Origin: an uncultured Sphingosinicella sp.
GTDB lineage: Bacteria; Pseudomonadota; Alphaproteobacteria; Sphingomonadales; Sphingomonadaceae
Direction of reading: 5' to 3'
NCBI GenBank assembly: GCA_946886275.1
Contig: CAMPIH010000002.1
Location: 1-52,286, forward strand
DNA: 52,286 nucleotides
Shown: positions 43,727 to 52,155 of the stretch, one piece after another
How positions within the stretch are numbered: the first letter of the stretch is position 1
Layout: every line of letters starts with the position of its first letter
Notes under the pieces: generated by a model
What the model was told of the DNA's origin: nothing
What the model saw: only the letters and a program-made list of their open reading frames with translations
Databases searched by the model: none
Position numbers and translations under genes: made by a program

Positions 43727-44163
43727 TGATCGACATCCGACTGAAGCGCCTGCCCCACGGTGACGGCCTCGCCCTCCCCGTTTACGCTTCGGAACATGCC
43801 GCCGGGCTCGATGTCGTCGCGGCCGAGGATCTGACGCTTTCGCCCGGCGCCCGCCACGCCGTCGCGACCGGGTTCGCCATCGCGATTCCGCATGGTTACG
43901 AGGTGCAAGTGCGCCCCCGCTCCGGGCTCGCGCTAAAGCACGGTATTACTTGCCTGAATAGCCCAGGCACCATCGACAGCGACTATCGAGGTGAGGTAAA
44001 GGTGATCCTCGCCAACCTGGGCAACGAACCCTTCGTTGTCCGGCGCGGCGAACGGATTGCGCAGCTCGTGCCTGCGCCGGTCCTCAAGGCGCGTTTCGTC
44101 GAAGCCGAGGAGCTCGAGGAAACGGGTCGCGGGGGCGGCGGGTTCGGTTCGACGGGGAGGTGA
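43726..44163 (+). CDS. dut: dUTP diphosphatase
   Basis: Dut hydrolyses dUTP to dUMP, keeping uracil out of DNA. The 145-residue trimeric-type protein carries motifs 1-5: 'HAAGLDVVA', '[11 protein letters not shown]', '[18 protein letters not shown]', 'RRGERIAQL' and the C-terminal '[11 protein letters not shown]'. ATG 43726 is preferred over 43723 because an AGGAG lies 5 bases before it. It follows coaBC with a one-base overlap. Confidence 0.96.
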   Translation: MIDIRLKRLPHGDGLALPVYASEHAAGLDVVAAEDLTLSPGARHAVATGFAIAIPHGYEVQVRPRSGLALKHGITCLNSPGTIDSDYRGEVKVILANLGNEPFVVRRGERIAQLVPAPVLKARFVEAEELEETGRGGGGFGSTGR

Positions 44164-44165
44164 AG

Positions 44166-44579
44166 ATGAAGGGTTCGGCATTGCTAGCGGCTCTGGCCTT
44201 CTTTGCGGCTTCGGCCGAGGCCCAGACCACGGTCGACGTGGGAACCGGCGACTGGAGCGCCATTCCCGAAGTTCAGCCGCGCGGTAATTTGCGGATGGCG
44301 GACTCCCAGATGGACCTTATCGAGCAGGTTGCCGAGCAGGGTCGATGCACGGTTCCGGGCCTCGGCCGACAGGCGATCGACATCTCGGTGCCCTTCCTCA
44401 TCCGCTACGGCGCCAACGGCACGGTCGAGCAGATCGTGCTCCAGGATCTCCGCTGTCCCGAACTCGAAGTCGCGCTCGGCGCCGCTGTGCTTCACCTGGC
44501 CCGAGCCGACGAATATCGGCCGCGTGGAACGGTTGTTCCGGGCTGGTATCGAAGCGAGATCGGCTTCGCCAACCAATAG
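44166..44579 (+). CDS. secreted protein with TonB C-terminal-like domain, copy 1
   Basis: The 137-residue precursor has a signal peptide (about residues 1-20, ending 'SAEAQ'). The mature part has the pattern 'DISVPFLIRYGANGTVEQIVLQDLRC' with a later 'WYRSEIGF', resembling the beta-alpha-beta of TonB C-terminal domains but without a membrane anchor. Two cysteines are spaced by exactly 35 residues, probably forming a disulfide. It has a GGGGAGG ribosome site and starts 2 bases after the dut stop. Its paralogue follows. Confidence 0.7.
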   Translation: MKGSALLAALAFFAASAEAQTTVDVGTGDWSAIPEVQPRGNLRMADSQMDLIEQVAEQGRCTVPGLGRQAIDISVPFLIRYGANGTVEQIVLQDLRCPELEVALGAAVLHLARADEYRPRGTVVPGWYRSEIGFANQ

Positions 44580-44680
44580 CCTGAGGGGCGGGTTCGGCTT
44601 TGCGGCCGGAAGCCGAGGTGATAGTCTGAAGCTTCGAACCGGCGAGGGCTCAGCCGGTCGATGATCGAGAGGAAGCTGAC

Positions 44681-45091
44681 ATGATTCTCAATCTCCTGGC
44701 CGCGGCCCTGATCGCGAACAGCCCCACGGTCCCGTCTCAGATCGAAATAGCGAGCAACGCCAGCTGGGACGCCTACCCGCAGCTCGTGACCGAGAATATC
44801 GCCGTCCCCAGCGGAGACATGGTTCGTCGAGTCCAGCTGATGCTTCAGCAGGACGAGTGCGATTTCGAAGGCCAGACTGCGCGCCGCTTCGACATCGGCG
44901 TCAGCTATGCCGTGATGCTTGATCCCCAGGGCAACGCGACCCGGATCATCGTCCAGGACGTCGGCTGCCGCCCGCTCGAACTTTACGTAGGCAGGATTGC
45001 GGCCGACATCATGAGGAACGGTTATGCGCGGGTGAGCCCGCCTTCCGAACCGAGCTGGTACGGGAACCGGATCAACTTCAACCTGCGGTGA
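44681..45091 (+). CDS. secreted protein with TonB C-terminal-like domain, copy 2
   Basis: The 136-residue protein begins with a short hydrophobic leader ('MILNLLAAALIANS'). Its mature part lines up with the preceding gene: 'FDIGVSYAVMLDPQGNATRIIVQDVGC' and 'WYGNRINF', with the same C-X35-C spacing. The two genes are tandem paralogues, clearly diverged. A roughly 100-base gap with a weak hairpin separates them. Function unknown. Its stop overlaps the GTG of the ThiF-like gene. Confidence 0.7.
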   Translation: MILNLLAAALIANSPTVPSQIEIASNASWDAYPQLVTENIAVPSGDMVRRVQLMLQQDECDFEGQTARRFDIGVSYAVMLDPQGNATRIIVQDVGCRPLELYVGRIAADIMRNGYARVSPPSEPSWYGNRINFNLR

Positions 45092-45861
45092 TCCTCAGTG
45101 ACGGGCAGCTCGACCGCTACGCGCGCCATATCGTTCTGAAGGAGATCGGCGGCGCCGGGCAAAAAGCGCTGCTTGAATCGGACGTGGCGATCATCGGCGC
45201 GGGAGGGATCGGTTCACCGGCCATCCAATATCTCGCCGCCGCCGGCTGCGGCCGGCTTCGGGTGGTCGACGACGACCGGGTCTCGCTCGACAATCTCCAG
45301 CGGCAAATCCTGTTCGCCACCGACGACGTCGGCCGGAGCAAGATCGAAGCGACTGGCGAGCGAGTGGCCCAGCTCAATCCCGACGTGGCCTTCGACGGCA
45401 TCGCCACTCGGCTCGATTCAGGCAATGTCGCCGAGCTTCTCGGCGGCGCCGACCTCGTCCTCGACGGGAGCGACAATTTCGCGACTCGTCTGATCGTCTC
45501 GGACTTTTGCACCCGATCACATATTCCCCTCGTGTCCGCCGCGATCGGCCAGTTCCAGGTCCAGATCGGCACCTTTCGGGGCTGGGAACGGGACCGGCCC
45601 TGCTATCGCTGCTTCGTCGGCAACGCCTTCGACGCGGAAGATTGCGACACCTGCTCCGAGCTCGGCGTGGTCGGGGCGATGGCCGGAATCGCCGGCAGCT
45701 GGGCGGCGCTCGAAGCGATCCGCCAGATCACCGGCCTCGGCGACGACGCCGCCGGCAAGCTCCACATCTTCGACGGCCTCAAGCCGGCGCTCCGCACCCT
45801 TCGGATCGCCAAGGATCCGGCCTGTCCGGCCTGCCGCGATTCAGGCGCCGACCAAGCGTAG
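45088..45861 (+). CDS. moeB: HesA/MoeB/ThiF family adenylyltransferase
   Basis: The family adenylates the C-terminal glycine of ubiquitin-like sulfur carriers (MoaD or ThiS). The 257-residue protein has the nucleotide-binding 'GAGGIGSPAIQYLAAAGCGRLRVVDDD', 'DNLQRQILF', and paired zinc cysteines (CYRC, CPAC). It lacks a rhodanese domain. MoeB versus ThiF cannot be settled by sequence alone. The start is GTG 45088, overlapping the previous stop. It is convergent with the next gene, overlapping by 21 bases. Confidence 0.87.
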   Translation: MILSDGQLDRYARHIVLKEIGGAGQKALLESDVAIIGAGGIGSPAIQYLAAAGCGRLRVVDDDRVSLDNLQRQILFATDDVGRSKIEATGERVAQLNPDVAFDGIATRLDSGNVAELLGGADLVLDGSDNFATRLIVSDFCTRSHIPLVSAAIGQFQVQIGTFRGWERDRPCYRCFVGNAFDAEDCDTCSELGVVGAMAGIAGSWAALEAIRQITGLGDDAAGKLHIFDGLKPALRTLRIAKDPACPACRDSGADQA

Positions 45862-46305
45862 CGCCTCGTCGAAGAATCTCATCGTCTCCTGCGGCTGAAT
45901 GCCGAACGACAGACCGATCCCGGCGACGGCGCCGATCGGGAGAAACTTCCAGCTGAACATCTGGCCGACCAAGGACCTGCCCTGCTCGATGTCGCCTGGA
46001 GCCGCCGCAGCCACCGTCCGAAGCTGCGGGATGGCTTGATCCTCTCCCGAATGCCCGAGGAGGAGCGCCTTCTCCGAGGCATATTCCTTCGCCGTAAGAA
46101 GATCCTGGGAACGAAGCCTGGCAAGTCGTTCGAGCGCGTCCAGTCGGGCGGTGAGGCGCCGCTCATCCGGCAGGACCTGCTCAGGTGCTGGTCTCGGCTC
46201 GGCCTCGGCCAGCTTCGTCCTTGAGACAAGGCTCAACTTCGGCTCCGCCGTCCGCCTCTCGGCCCGCTCGGAGCCGCGGCTGATGCTGTGACTTTTGCTT
46301 TGCAT
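45841..46305 (-). CDS. small protein with SHOCT-like helix pair and C-terminal hydrophobic segment
   Basis: The 154-residue protein has a basic, low-complexity N-terminus, then 'RLDALERLARLRSQDLLTAKEYASEKALLL', which matches the SHOCT-type short helical pair, and a C-terminal hydrophobic segment ('FLPIGAVAGIGLSFGI'). I do not recognise a function. I prefer ATG 46305 to 46344. It is convergent with moeB, overlapping it by 21 bases. Confidence 0.6.
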   Translation of the reverse strand: MQSKSHSISRGSERAERRTAEPKLSLVSRTKLAEAEPRPAPEQVLPDERRLTARLDALERLARLRSQDLLTAKEYASEKALLLGHSGEDQAIPQLRTVAAAAPGDIEQGRSLVGQMFSWKFLPIGAVAGIGLSFGIQPQETMRFFDEALRLVGA

Positions 46306-46379
46306 GGGCCAGGGCTTAGCGCCCGCCGGTAAAGCAATCCTCAAGCCGCCAAGCTGAATTCAGACGAGCCTGCGAAGTT

Positions 46380-46874
46380 TCAGGACGGATCGCCGATCGC
46401 GATCAGATCGACCGTGAAAAGCAAGGTGGCGCCGCCCGGTATCGGTCCCCGTCCGGCCGCGCCGTAACCGAGATGCCACGGAATGGCGAATTCGAAGCGG
46501 TCGCCGACGCTCATCAGCGGCACGCCTTCCTGCCACCCCCGGATCAGCCGCGGCAGCGGAAAGGTGGCGGGCTCGCCACGCTCGACCGAGGAATCGAATT
46601 CGGTGCCGTCGATGAAGCGGCCGACATAGTGGATGGTGACCGTATCGGTGGCGCTTGGACGCGGTCCGTCGGCGCTGCCGCTGACCTTGCGGTAGCGAAG
46701 TCCGCTCGCCGTCTGCCGCCACCCTTCCGACGGAGCGAGCGAGACGAGATGAAGGAACTGACGGTTATGATAGTCGGCGTCGCGTTCGACCGGAGCCGGC
46801 TCGGGCGCCTGGGAAAGGGCCGGTACCGCCGCAAGTCCCGCGGAGACCATGATCGCTGTCCTGACAAGCTTCAT
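46380..46874 (-). CDS. FKBP-type peptidyl-prolyl cis-trans isomerase, exported
   Basis: The 164-residue precursor has a signal peptide (about residues 1-22, 'AVPALSQA') and one FKBP domain ('VTIHYVGRFIDGTEFDSSVERGEPATFPL', 'LIRGWQEGVPLMSVGDRFEFAIPWHLGYG', 'IPGGATLLFTVDLI'). It catalyses prolyl isomerisation in the periplasm. The ATG overlaps the topA stop by 4 bases, so topA and this gene are co-transcribed. Confidence 0.92.
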   Translation of the reverse strand: MKLVRTAIMVSAGLAAVPALSQAPEPAPVERDADYHNRQFLHLVSLAPSEGWRQTASGLRYRKVSGSADGPRPSATDTVTIHYVGRFIDGTEFDSSVERGEPATFPLPRLIRGWQEGVPLMSVGDRFEFAIPWHLGYGAAGRGPIPGGATLLFTVDLIAIGDPS

Positions 46875-49399
46875 TTCGATGCCTTCTTCCTTGCCGGCTT
46901 CTTTGCCGGCGCCTTCTTCGCGGCGGGCTTGGCTCGGCGCCCCTTCTTTGCCGGACCCTTGGCGGCCCGATCGTCGATGAGCTGGGCCGCTTCCTCGAGC
47001 GTCAGCGCCTCCGGCGACAGAGTCTTGGGCAAGGTGGCGTTCGTCGTGCCGTCGGTGACATAGGGTCCGAAGCGGCCTTCCATGAGCCGGATCTCGGCCT
47101 CGGTTCGCGGATGGCTGCCGAGCACTTTCAGCGGCTCCCGCGAACCGCGGGCTCGGCCGCCGCCCGAGGCAGCGTCGGCAAGCTTCGCCACCGCGGCGTT
47201 CATGCCGATCTCGAACACTTCGGCGGTCGACGCCAGCTTCGCATATTTGCCTTCATGGGCCAGATAGGGCCCGTAGCGGCCGATGCTCGCAGTGATCGGT
47301 GCCCCCGATTCCGGATGCGTGCCGACCGTTCGCGGCAGCGAAAGCAGCCGAAGCGCCATCGCCAGATCGGCGTCCGCCGGCGGAATGTCCTTCGGGAGCG
47401 AAGCCCGCTTCGCGTCCTTGCCTTCGCCGAGCTGGAAATAGGGCCCGAAGCGGCCGGTGCGGAGGCTGACCTCCTGGCCGGATTCCGGATCGGCTCCGAG
47501 CAGCTGGGGCCCCGAATCGTCGCCGCTGCCCTCGCCGCCAAAGGGTCGGGTGAATTTGCACTCGGGATAGTTGGAGCAGGCGACGAAGGCGCCGAAGCGG
47601 CCGCCGCGGAGCGCCAGCCGGCCCTCGCCGCAGGCGGGGCAGAGCCGCGGATCGGAACCGTCGGGCCGGTCGGGAAAAAGCCAGGGCGCGAGGAAGTCGT
47701 CGAGGGCGGCGGTGATCTCGGACGGCTTCTGCTCCATCACCTCGGCGGTTTTCGGCTTGAAGTCGCGCCAGAAGCGCTCGAGCACGGTTCGCCACTCCAT
47801 CCGGCCGCCGGAAATATCGTCGAGCTCGTCCTCGAGATGGGCGGTGAAATCGTAGGACACGTAACGCTCGAAGAATCGCTCGAGAAAGGCGGTCAGCAGC
47901 CGGCCGCTTTCTTCGGGGACGAGCCGGTTCTTCTCGGTCCGGACATAGGCCCGGTCGTTGAGGGTCTGGATGATCGAGGCGTAGGTGGAGGGCCGGCCGA
48001 TCCCGAGCTCCTCCATCCTCTTCACCAGGCTCGCTTCCGAATAACGGGGCGGCGGCTGCGTGAAATGCTGTTCGGCATGGACCGCCTTCTTGACCGGGGA
48101 ATCGCCTTCGCGAAGCCTCGGCAGCCGCCGGCTCTCCTCGTCCTCGGCATCGTCGCGGCCTTCCTCGTAAAGGGCGAGGAAGCCCGGGAAGAGGACGACC
48201 TGGCCGGTGGCGCGAAGCGCCGTCTGCCCAGTACCCTCCACCAGCTCGGCGGTGGTCCGCTCGAGCCGGGCCGACGCCATCTGGCTTGCCAAGGCCCGCT
48301 TCCAGATCAGCTCGTACAATCTTGCATGATCGCCGGACCCGGCTCGGTCGCGCGAGAAATCGGTGGGTCGGATCGCCTCATGCGCTTCCTGCGCATTCTT
48401 GGCCTTGGTCGTATAGACTCGCGGCTTGTCCGGCACATAGCCGGCGTCGTAGCGATCGACGACGGCCCGCCGCGCTCCGGCGATCGCCTCGGGCGCCATA
48501 TCGACGCCGTCGGTGCGCATGTAGGTGATCGCTCCATCCTCGTAGAGGTTCTGGGCGACCCGCATCGTATGGCTGGCGGAGAAACCAAGCTTTCTCGAAG
48601 CTTCCTGCTGGAGCGTCGATGTCGTGAAAGGCGGTGGCGGATTGCGAGTCAGCGGCTTCGTTTCGACCGAGGCGACCGCGAACCGGCCTTCTTCGACCGC
48701 GCGCCTGGCTGCTTCGGCGGTCCCGCGCTCGCCGATGCTGAGTCGATCGATCTTGTCGCCGTTGAACCGGACCAGGCGGGCGAGGAATTCGGTCCCGTCC
48801 GACTCCATCGTCGCCGTGACGCTCCAATATTCCTGCGCCCGGAACAGCTCGATCTCGCGCTCGCGATCGACGATCAGCCGGAGCGCCACCGACTGGACCC
48901 GGCCCGCCGACTTGGCGCCGGGGAGCTTGCGCCACAGCACCGGCGAGAGGGTGAAGCCGACGAGATAATCGAGCGCCCGGCGGGCCCGGTAGGCGTCGAT
49001 CAGGTCCTCGTCCAGGCCGCGCGGACGCTGCATCGCCTCCGTGACCGCCGACTTGGTGATCGCGTTGAACGTGACCCTTTCCACCTTCGCCGGGAGCAGC
49101 CGCCGCTTCGCCAGAACCTCCTGGATATGCCAGCTGATCGCTTCGCCTTCCCGGTCAGGGTCGGTTGCGAGGATGAGGGTCTCGGCGCCCTTCGATTCGT
49201 CGGCGATGGCCTTCAGCTGCCGGGACTTGTCGGCATAGGTTTCCCATTTCATCGCGAAGCCGTCGTCCGGATCGACCGATCCGTCCTTCGGCGGCAGATC
49301 CCGGACATGGCCATAGGACGCGAGCACCCGATAGCCCGGGCCCAGATACTTCTCGATGGTCTTTGCCTTGGCTGGCGATTCGACAACGACGAGCTTCAT
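46871..49399 (-). CDS. topA: DNA topoisomerase I
   Basis: TopA relaxes negative supercoils. The 842-residue protein has the Toprim start 'KLVVVESPAKAKTIEKYLG', 'DPDREGEAISWH', the active-site tyrosine in 'GAITYMRTDG', and 'GIGRPSTYASII'. A four-cysteine zinc ribbon and several 'GRFGPY' repeats follow, and the end is a Lys/Ala-rich tail as in alphaproteobacterial TopA. An AAGGAAA ribosome site precedes the ATG at 49399. Confidence 0.97.
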   Translation of the reverse strand: MKLVVVESPAKAKTIEKYLGPGYRVLASYGHVRDLPPKDGSVDPDDGFAMKWETYADKSRQLKAIADESKGAETLILATDPDREGEAISWHIQEVLAKRRLLPAKVERVTFNAITKSAVTEAMQRPRGLDEDLIDAYRARRALDYLVGFTLSPVLWRKLPGAKSAGRVQSVALRLIVDREREIELFRAQEYWSVTATMESDGTEFLARLVRFNGDKIDRLSIGERGTAEAARRAVEEGRFAVASVETKPLTRNPPPPFTTSTLQQEASRKLGFSASHTMRVAQNLYEDGAITYMRTDGVDMAPEAIAGARRAVVDRYDAGYVPDKPRVYTTKAKNAQEAHEAIRPTDFSRDRAGSGDHARLYELIWKRALASQMASARLERTTAELVEGTGQTALRATGQVVLFPGFLALYEEGRDDAEDEESRRLPRLREGDSPVKKAVHAEQHFTQPPPRYSEASLVKRMEELGIGRPSTYASIIQTLNDRAYVRTEKNRLVPEESGRLLTAFLERFFERYVSYDFTAHLEDELDDISGGRMEWRTVLERFWRDFKPKTAEVMEQKPSEITAALDDFLAPWLFPDRPDGSDPRLCPACGEGRLALRGGRFGAFVACSNYPECKFTRPFGGEGSGDDSGPQLLGADPESGQEVSLRTGRFGPYFQLGEGKDAKRASLPKDIPPADADLAMALRLLSLPRTVGTHPESGAPITASIGRYGPYLAHEGKYAKLASTAEVFEIGMNAAVAKLADAASGGGRARGSREPLKVLGSHPRTEAEIRLMEGRFGPYVTDGTTNATLPKTLSPEALTLEEAAQLIDDRAAKGPAKKGRRAKPAAKKAPAKKPARKKASK

Positions 49400-49481
49400 T
49401 CAATTTCCTTCACGCGTACGCGCATAGGGTGGTGAGGAGATGAGCGATCGGTCAAGCCGGCGCTCGAAGCCGAATTGGAAC

Positions 49482-50567
49482 TCAAGCGAGGCTGACCCGA
49501 CCCCCGGCATGGCGCTCGAGCCGGCCGGCAAGTTCCAGCTCGAGGAGAAGGGTCTGGACGGTGGGCGCAGTCAGGAAGGATTGGCGGATCAGCTCATCGA
49601 CGGCGACTGGGGTCGCGCTGAGCAGGCCGACGACGAGGCGGCGCGCCGATTCGTCGGCATCGGCCATCTCATGCTGAGCCGCATAGCCCGGCCCGTCCTG
49701 ACGGACGAGTCCGGTCCCGATCGGACCGAGTGCTTCGAGCACGTCGTCGGCGTTCTGGACCAGCGTAGCGCCGTCGCGGATGAGCTGGTTGCAGCCCTGC
49801 GCCCTCGGATCGAGCGGAGATCCAGGCACCGCCATCACCTCTCTCCCGAACTCGGCGGCGTAGCGAGCGGTGATCAGGGATCCGGATTTGGGAGCGGCCT
49901 CGACCACGATGGTGCCTGGGGTCAGTCCGGCGATGATCCGGTTGCGATAGGGAAAATGCCGTGCCCTCGGTTCGGTGCCGGGCGGCTGCTCGGCAAGCAC
50001 CAGCCCACGCTCGCCAATGGCGCGCTGCCGTTCCTCGTTCTCCGGCGGGTAGAAGACGTCGATTCCGCCCGCGATGACGGCGATCGTGCCGGTCGCGAGA
50101 GCGCCGTCATGAGCCGCCGAATCGATTCCGCGCGCGAGCCCCGAAACGATCACCGATCCGCGGTCACCCAGCGCCTGGGCGAGCTGGCGGGCGAAGCGGC
50201 ACGCCGCGGCCGAAGCGTTGCGGGCGCCGACCATCGACACGGCCGGCAGCGTCAGAAGGGCCGTGTCGCCGCGCGCGATCAGAACCGGCGGAGCCGCCTC
50301 GAGCTGCGCCAGCATCGGCGGATAATCCTCCTCGCCCAGGAAGAGATGACGCGCGGCGATCCGCCCCACCTCCTCGATCTCCCTTTCGGCTTCGGCCGGC
50401 GAAGCGATCTTCGGGGCGTGGCCGCCGCCGCGCGCGGCCAGCTCGGGAATGGCCTCGATCGCGGCCTGGGCCGAACCAAAGCGGGCGAGCAATTGTCGAT
50501 AGGTGACCGGCCCGATCTGCTCGGAACGGATCAGGCGCAGCCGGGCGATCTGGTCCGGAGTCGCCAT
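49482..50567 (-). CDS. dprA: DNA-processing protein DprA
   Basis: DprA loads RecA on incoming single-stranded DNA in natural transformation. The 361-residue protein has a SAM-like N-terminus and the Rossmann core with 'VGARNASAAACRFARQLAQALG', 'GLARGIDSAAHDGAL', 'EAAPKSGSLITARYAAEFGREVMAVPG' and 'GCNQLIRDGA', and a C-terminal winged-helix-like part. It starts immediately after the plsY stop (no gap). With comM elsewhere in the window, two transformation genes are present. Confidence 0.95.
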   Translation of the reverse strand: MATPDQIARLRLIRSEQIGPVTYRQLLARFGSAQAAIEAIPELAARGGGHAPKIASPAEAEREIEEVGRIAARHLFLGEEDYPPMLAQLEAAPPVLIARGDTALLTLPAVSMVGARNASAAACRFARQLAQALGDRGSVIVSGLARGIDSAAHDGALATGTIAVIAGGIDVFYPPENEERQRAIGERGLVLAEQPPGTEPRARHFPYRNRIIAGLTPGTIVVEAAPKSGSLITARYAAEFGREVMAVPGSPLDPRAQGCNQLIRDGATLVQNADDVLEALGPIGTGLVRQDGPGYAAQHEMADADESARRLVVGLLSATPVAVDELIRQSFLTAPTVQTLLLELELAGRLERHAGGRVSLA

Positions 50568-51179
50568 TCAGGGCCGCTTCCCGATCCTCGGTTCGGTGCG
50601 GCTGATCAGCCGGCCGATATTGGCCCGGTGCTTCCAGAAGATGAGAAGGGCGAATCCGGTGAAGAGGATGGCCAGATCGAGCCTTCCGAATAGCGCCGCG
50701 GCGGCGGGTGCCGCGAGCGCGGCGGCCATTCCGCCAATGGAGGAATAGCGCGTGAGGAACAGGGCCAGGATCCAGACCGCGGCGGAGATGAGGGCCGCCG
50801 GCCAGAAAAGGGCGGCGACCACGCCGATCAGGGTGGCGACGCCCTTCCCGCCCCGGAAGCGGAGCCAGACCGGGTAGAGATGACCAAGGAAGGCGCTGAT
50901 CGCCGCCAGCCCGGCCAGCCCCGGAACGTCGGGCCACAGGGCCCCGACCAGGATGATCGCGGCCGCGCCCTTTGCCGCGTCGAGCAGCAAGGTCGCTGCC
51001 GCAAGGCCTTTGTTGCCGGTCCGAAGCACATTGGTCGCGCCGATATTGCCCGAACCGATCGCCCGGATGTCGCCGAGGCCGGCGAAGCGGGTCAGGAGCA
51101 ATCCGAACGGAATCGCTCCGAGCGCATAGCCCAGAACGATCGCCGCCAGCGGCTCGAACAAAGTGTCGAACGTGATCAA
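50568..51179 (-). CDS. plsY: glycerol-3-phosphate acyltransferase PlsY
   Basis: PlsY transfers an acyl group from acyl phosphate to glycerol-3-phosphate, the first step of phospholipid synthesis. The 203-residue membrane protein has 'IGSGNIGATNVLRTGNK' (motif 1), 'GHLYPVWLRFRGGKGVAT' (motif 2) and about five helices. The start is TTG 51179 with an AGGGGG ribosome site a few bases upstream. It is divergent from murI and just upstream of dprA. Confidence 0.94.
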   Translation of the reverse strand: MITFDTLFEPLAAIVLGYALGAIPFGLLLTRFAGLGDIRAIGSGNIGATNVLRTGNKGLAAATLLLDAAKGAAAIILVGALWPDVPGLAGLAAISAFLGHLYPVWLRFRGGKGVATLIGVVAALFWPAALISAAVWILALFLTRYSSIGGMAAALAAPAAAALFGRLDLAILFTGFALLIFWKHRANIGRLISRTEPRIGKRP

Positions 51180-51271
51180 CTCTACCCCCTGGAAAAATCT
51201 GGGTAGGGCAAAGCCTCCCCGGCACGCAACCGCGTTTGCCGCTTGCGCCCACCGGGGCTACAGGCGCGGCG

Positions 51272-52069
51272 ATGACCGCCACCCGCCCTCTCCTCGTCTT
51301 CGATTCCGGCGTCGGCGGCTTGTCGGTCCTCGCCGAGGTTCGGGCGCTGCTCCCGGCGGCGCCGATCGTCTATGCCGCCGACAATGCCGGCTATCCCTAT
51401 GGGACGAAGAGCCCGAGCGTGATCGAGGCGCGGGTCCCGGCCCTGCTCGGCCGGCTCGCCGAACGTTATGATCCGCAGCTGATCGTCATCGCCTGCAATA
51501 CCGCATCGACGATCGCCCTGGACGCGGTACGCAACGCGCTCGATCTGCCGGTGGTCGGGACGGTACCCGCGATCAAGCCGGCTGCGGCGCTTTCGAAAAG
51601 CCGGGTGATCGGGGTTCTCGGCACCCCCGCCACGGTGGTCCAGCCCTATGTCGATCGACTGGCGCAGGAATTTGCCAGCGATTGCACCGTCCTTCGCTTC
51701 GGCTCGTCCGAACTGGTCGACCTCGCCGAAGCGAAGCTGAGAGGCGAGCCCACCCAGGCTGAGGCCTTCGCAGCGATCATGGAGGGGCTGCTCGGCCAGC
51801 CCGGCGGCGACCAGATGGACGTCGTCGTCCTCGCCTGCACCCATTTCCCTTTGGTCGAGGCGGAGCTCGAAGCCGCCTCGCCGCGGCCGCTGGCCTTCGT
51901 CGACGGCAGTGCCGGCATTGCTCGCCGGACCGCCTGGCTCGCCCGCGACTTTGCCTGGCCGGAGGAGCGTCAAGAAGACATTGCCGTCTTCACCAGCCGC
52001 CTCGCCGACGTCGAAGCCTATCGCCCCGGCCTCGGCGGCTTCGGGCTTCATCGCATCGAGACGCTGTAG
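51272..52069 (+). CDS. murI: glutamate racemase
   Basis: MurI makes D-glutamate for peptidoglycan. The 265-residue protein has 'VFDSGVGGLSVL', the first catalytic cysteine in 'IACNTASTIA', the second in 'LACTHFPLV', and 'FVDGSAGIARR'. The ATG at 51272 was chosen; an in-frame upstream start at 51236 adds 12 residues. It is divergent from plsY. Confidence 0.96.
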   Translation: MTATRPLLVFDSGVGGLSVLAEVRALLPAAPIVYAADNAGYPYGTKSPSVIEARVPALLGRLAERYDPQLIVIACNTASTIALDAVRNALDLPVVGTVPAIKPAAALSKSRVIGVLGTPATVVQPYVDRLAQEFASDCTVLRFGSSELVDLAEAKLRGEPTQAEAFAAIMEGLLGQPGGDQMDVVVLACTHFPLVEAELEAASPRPLAFVDGSAGIARRTAWLARDFAWPEERQEDIAVFTSRLADVEAYRPGLGGFGLHRIETL

Positions 52070-52155
52070 GAGAAGTCGATTGTTGAGAGCCATTCGCACT
52101 GGCCATCGGGGGCCAAGTTCGGTTATTGGGCGGACGGGAACTCAGGAAGCCTAAG

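Noticed and set aside
44581..44680. Weak hairpin between the two secreted paralogues as a terminator
   Set aside because: The stem is 7 bp with a 9-base loop and no T-tract. Too weak to list.
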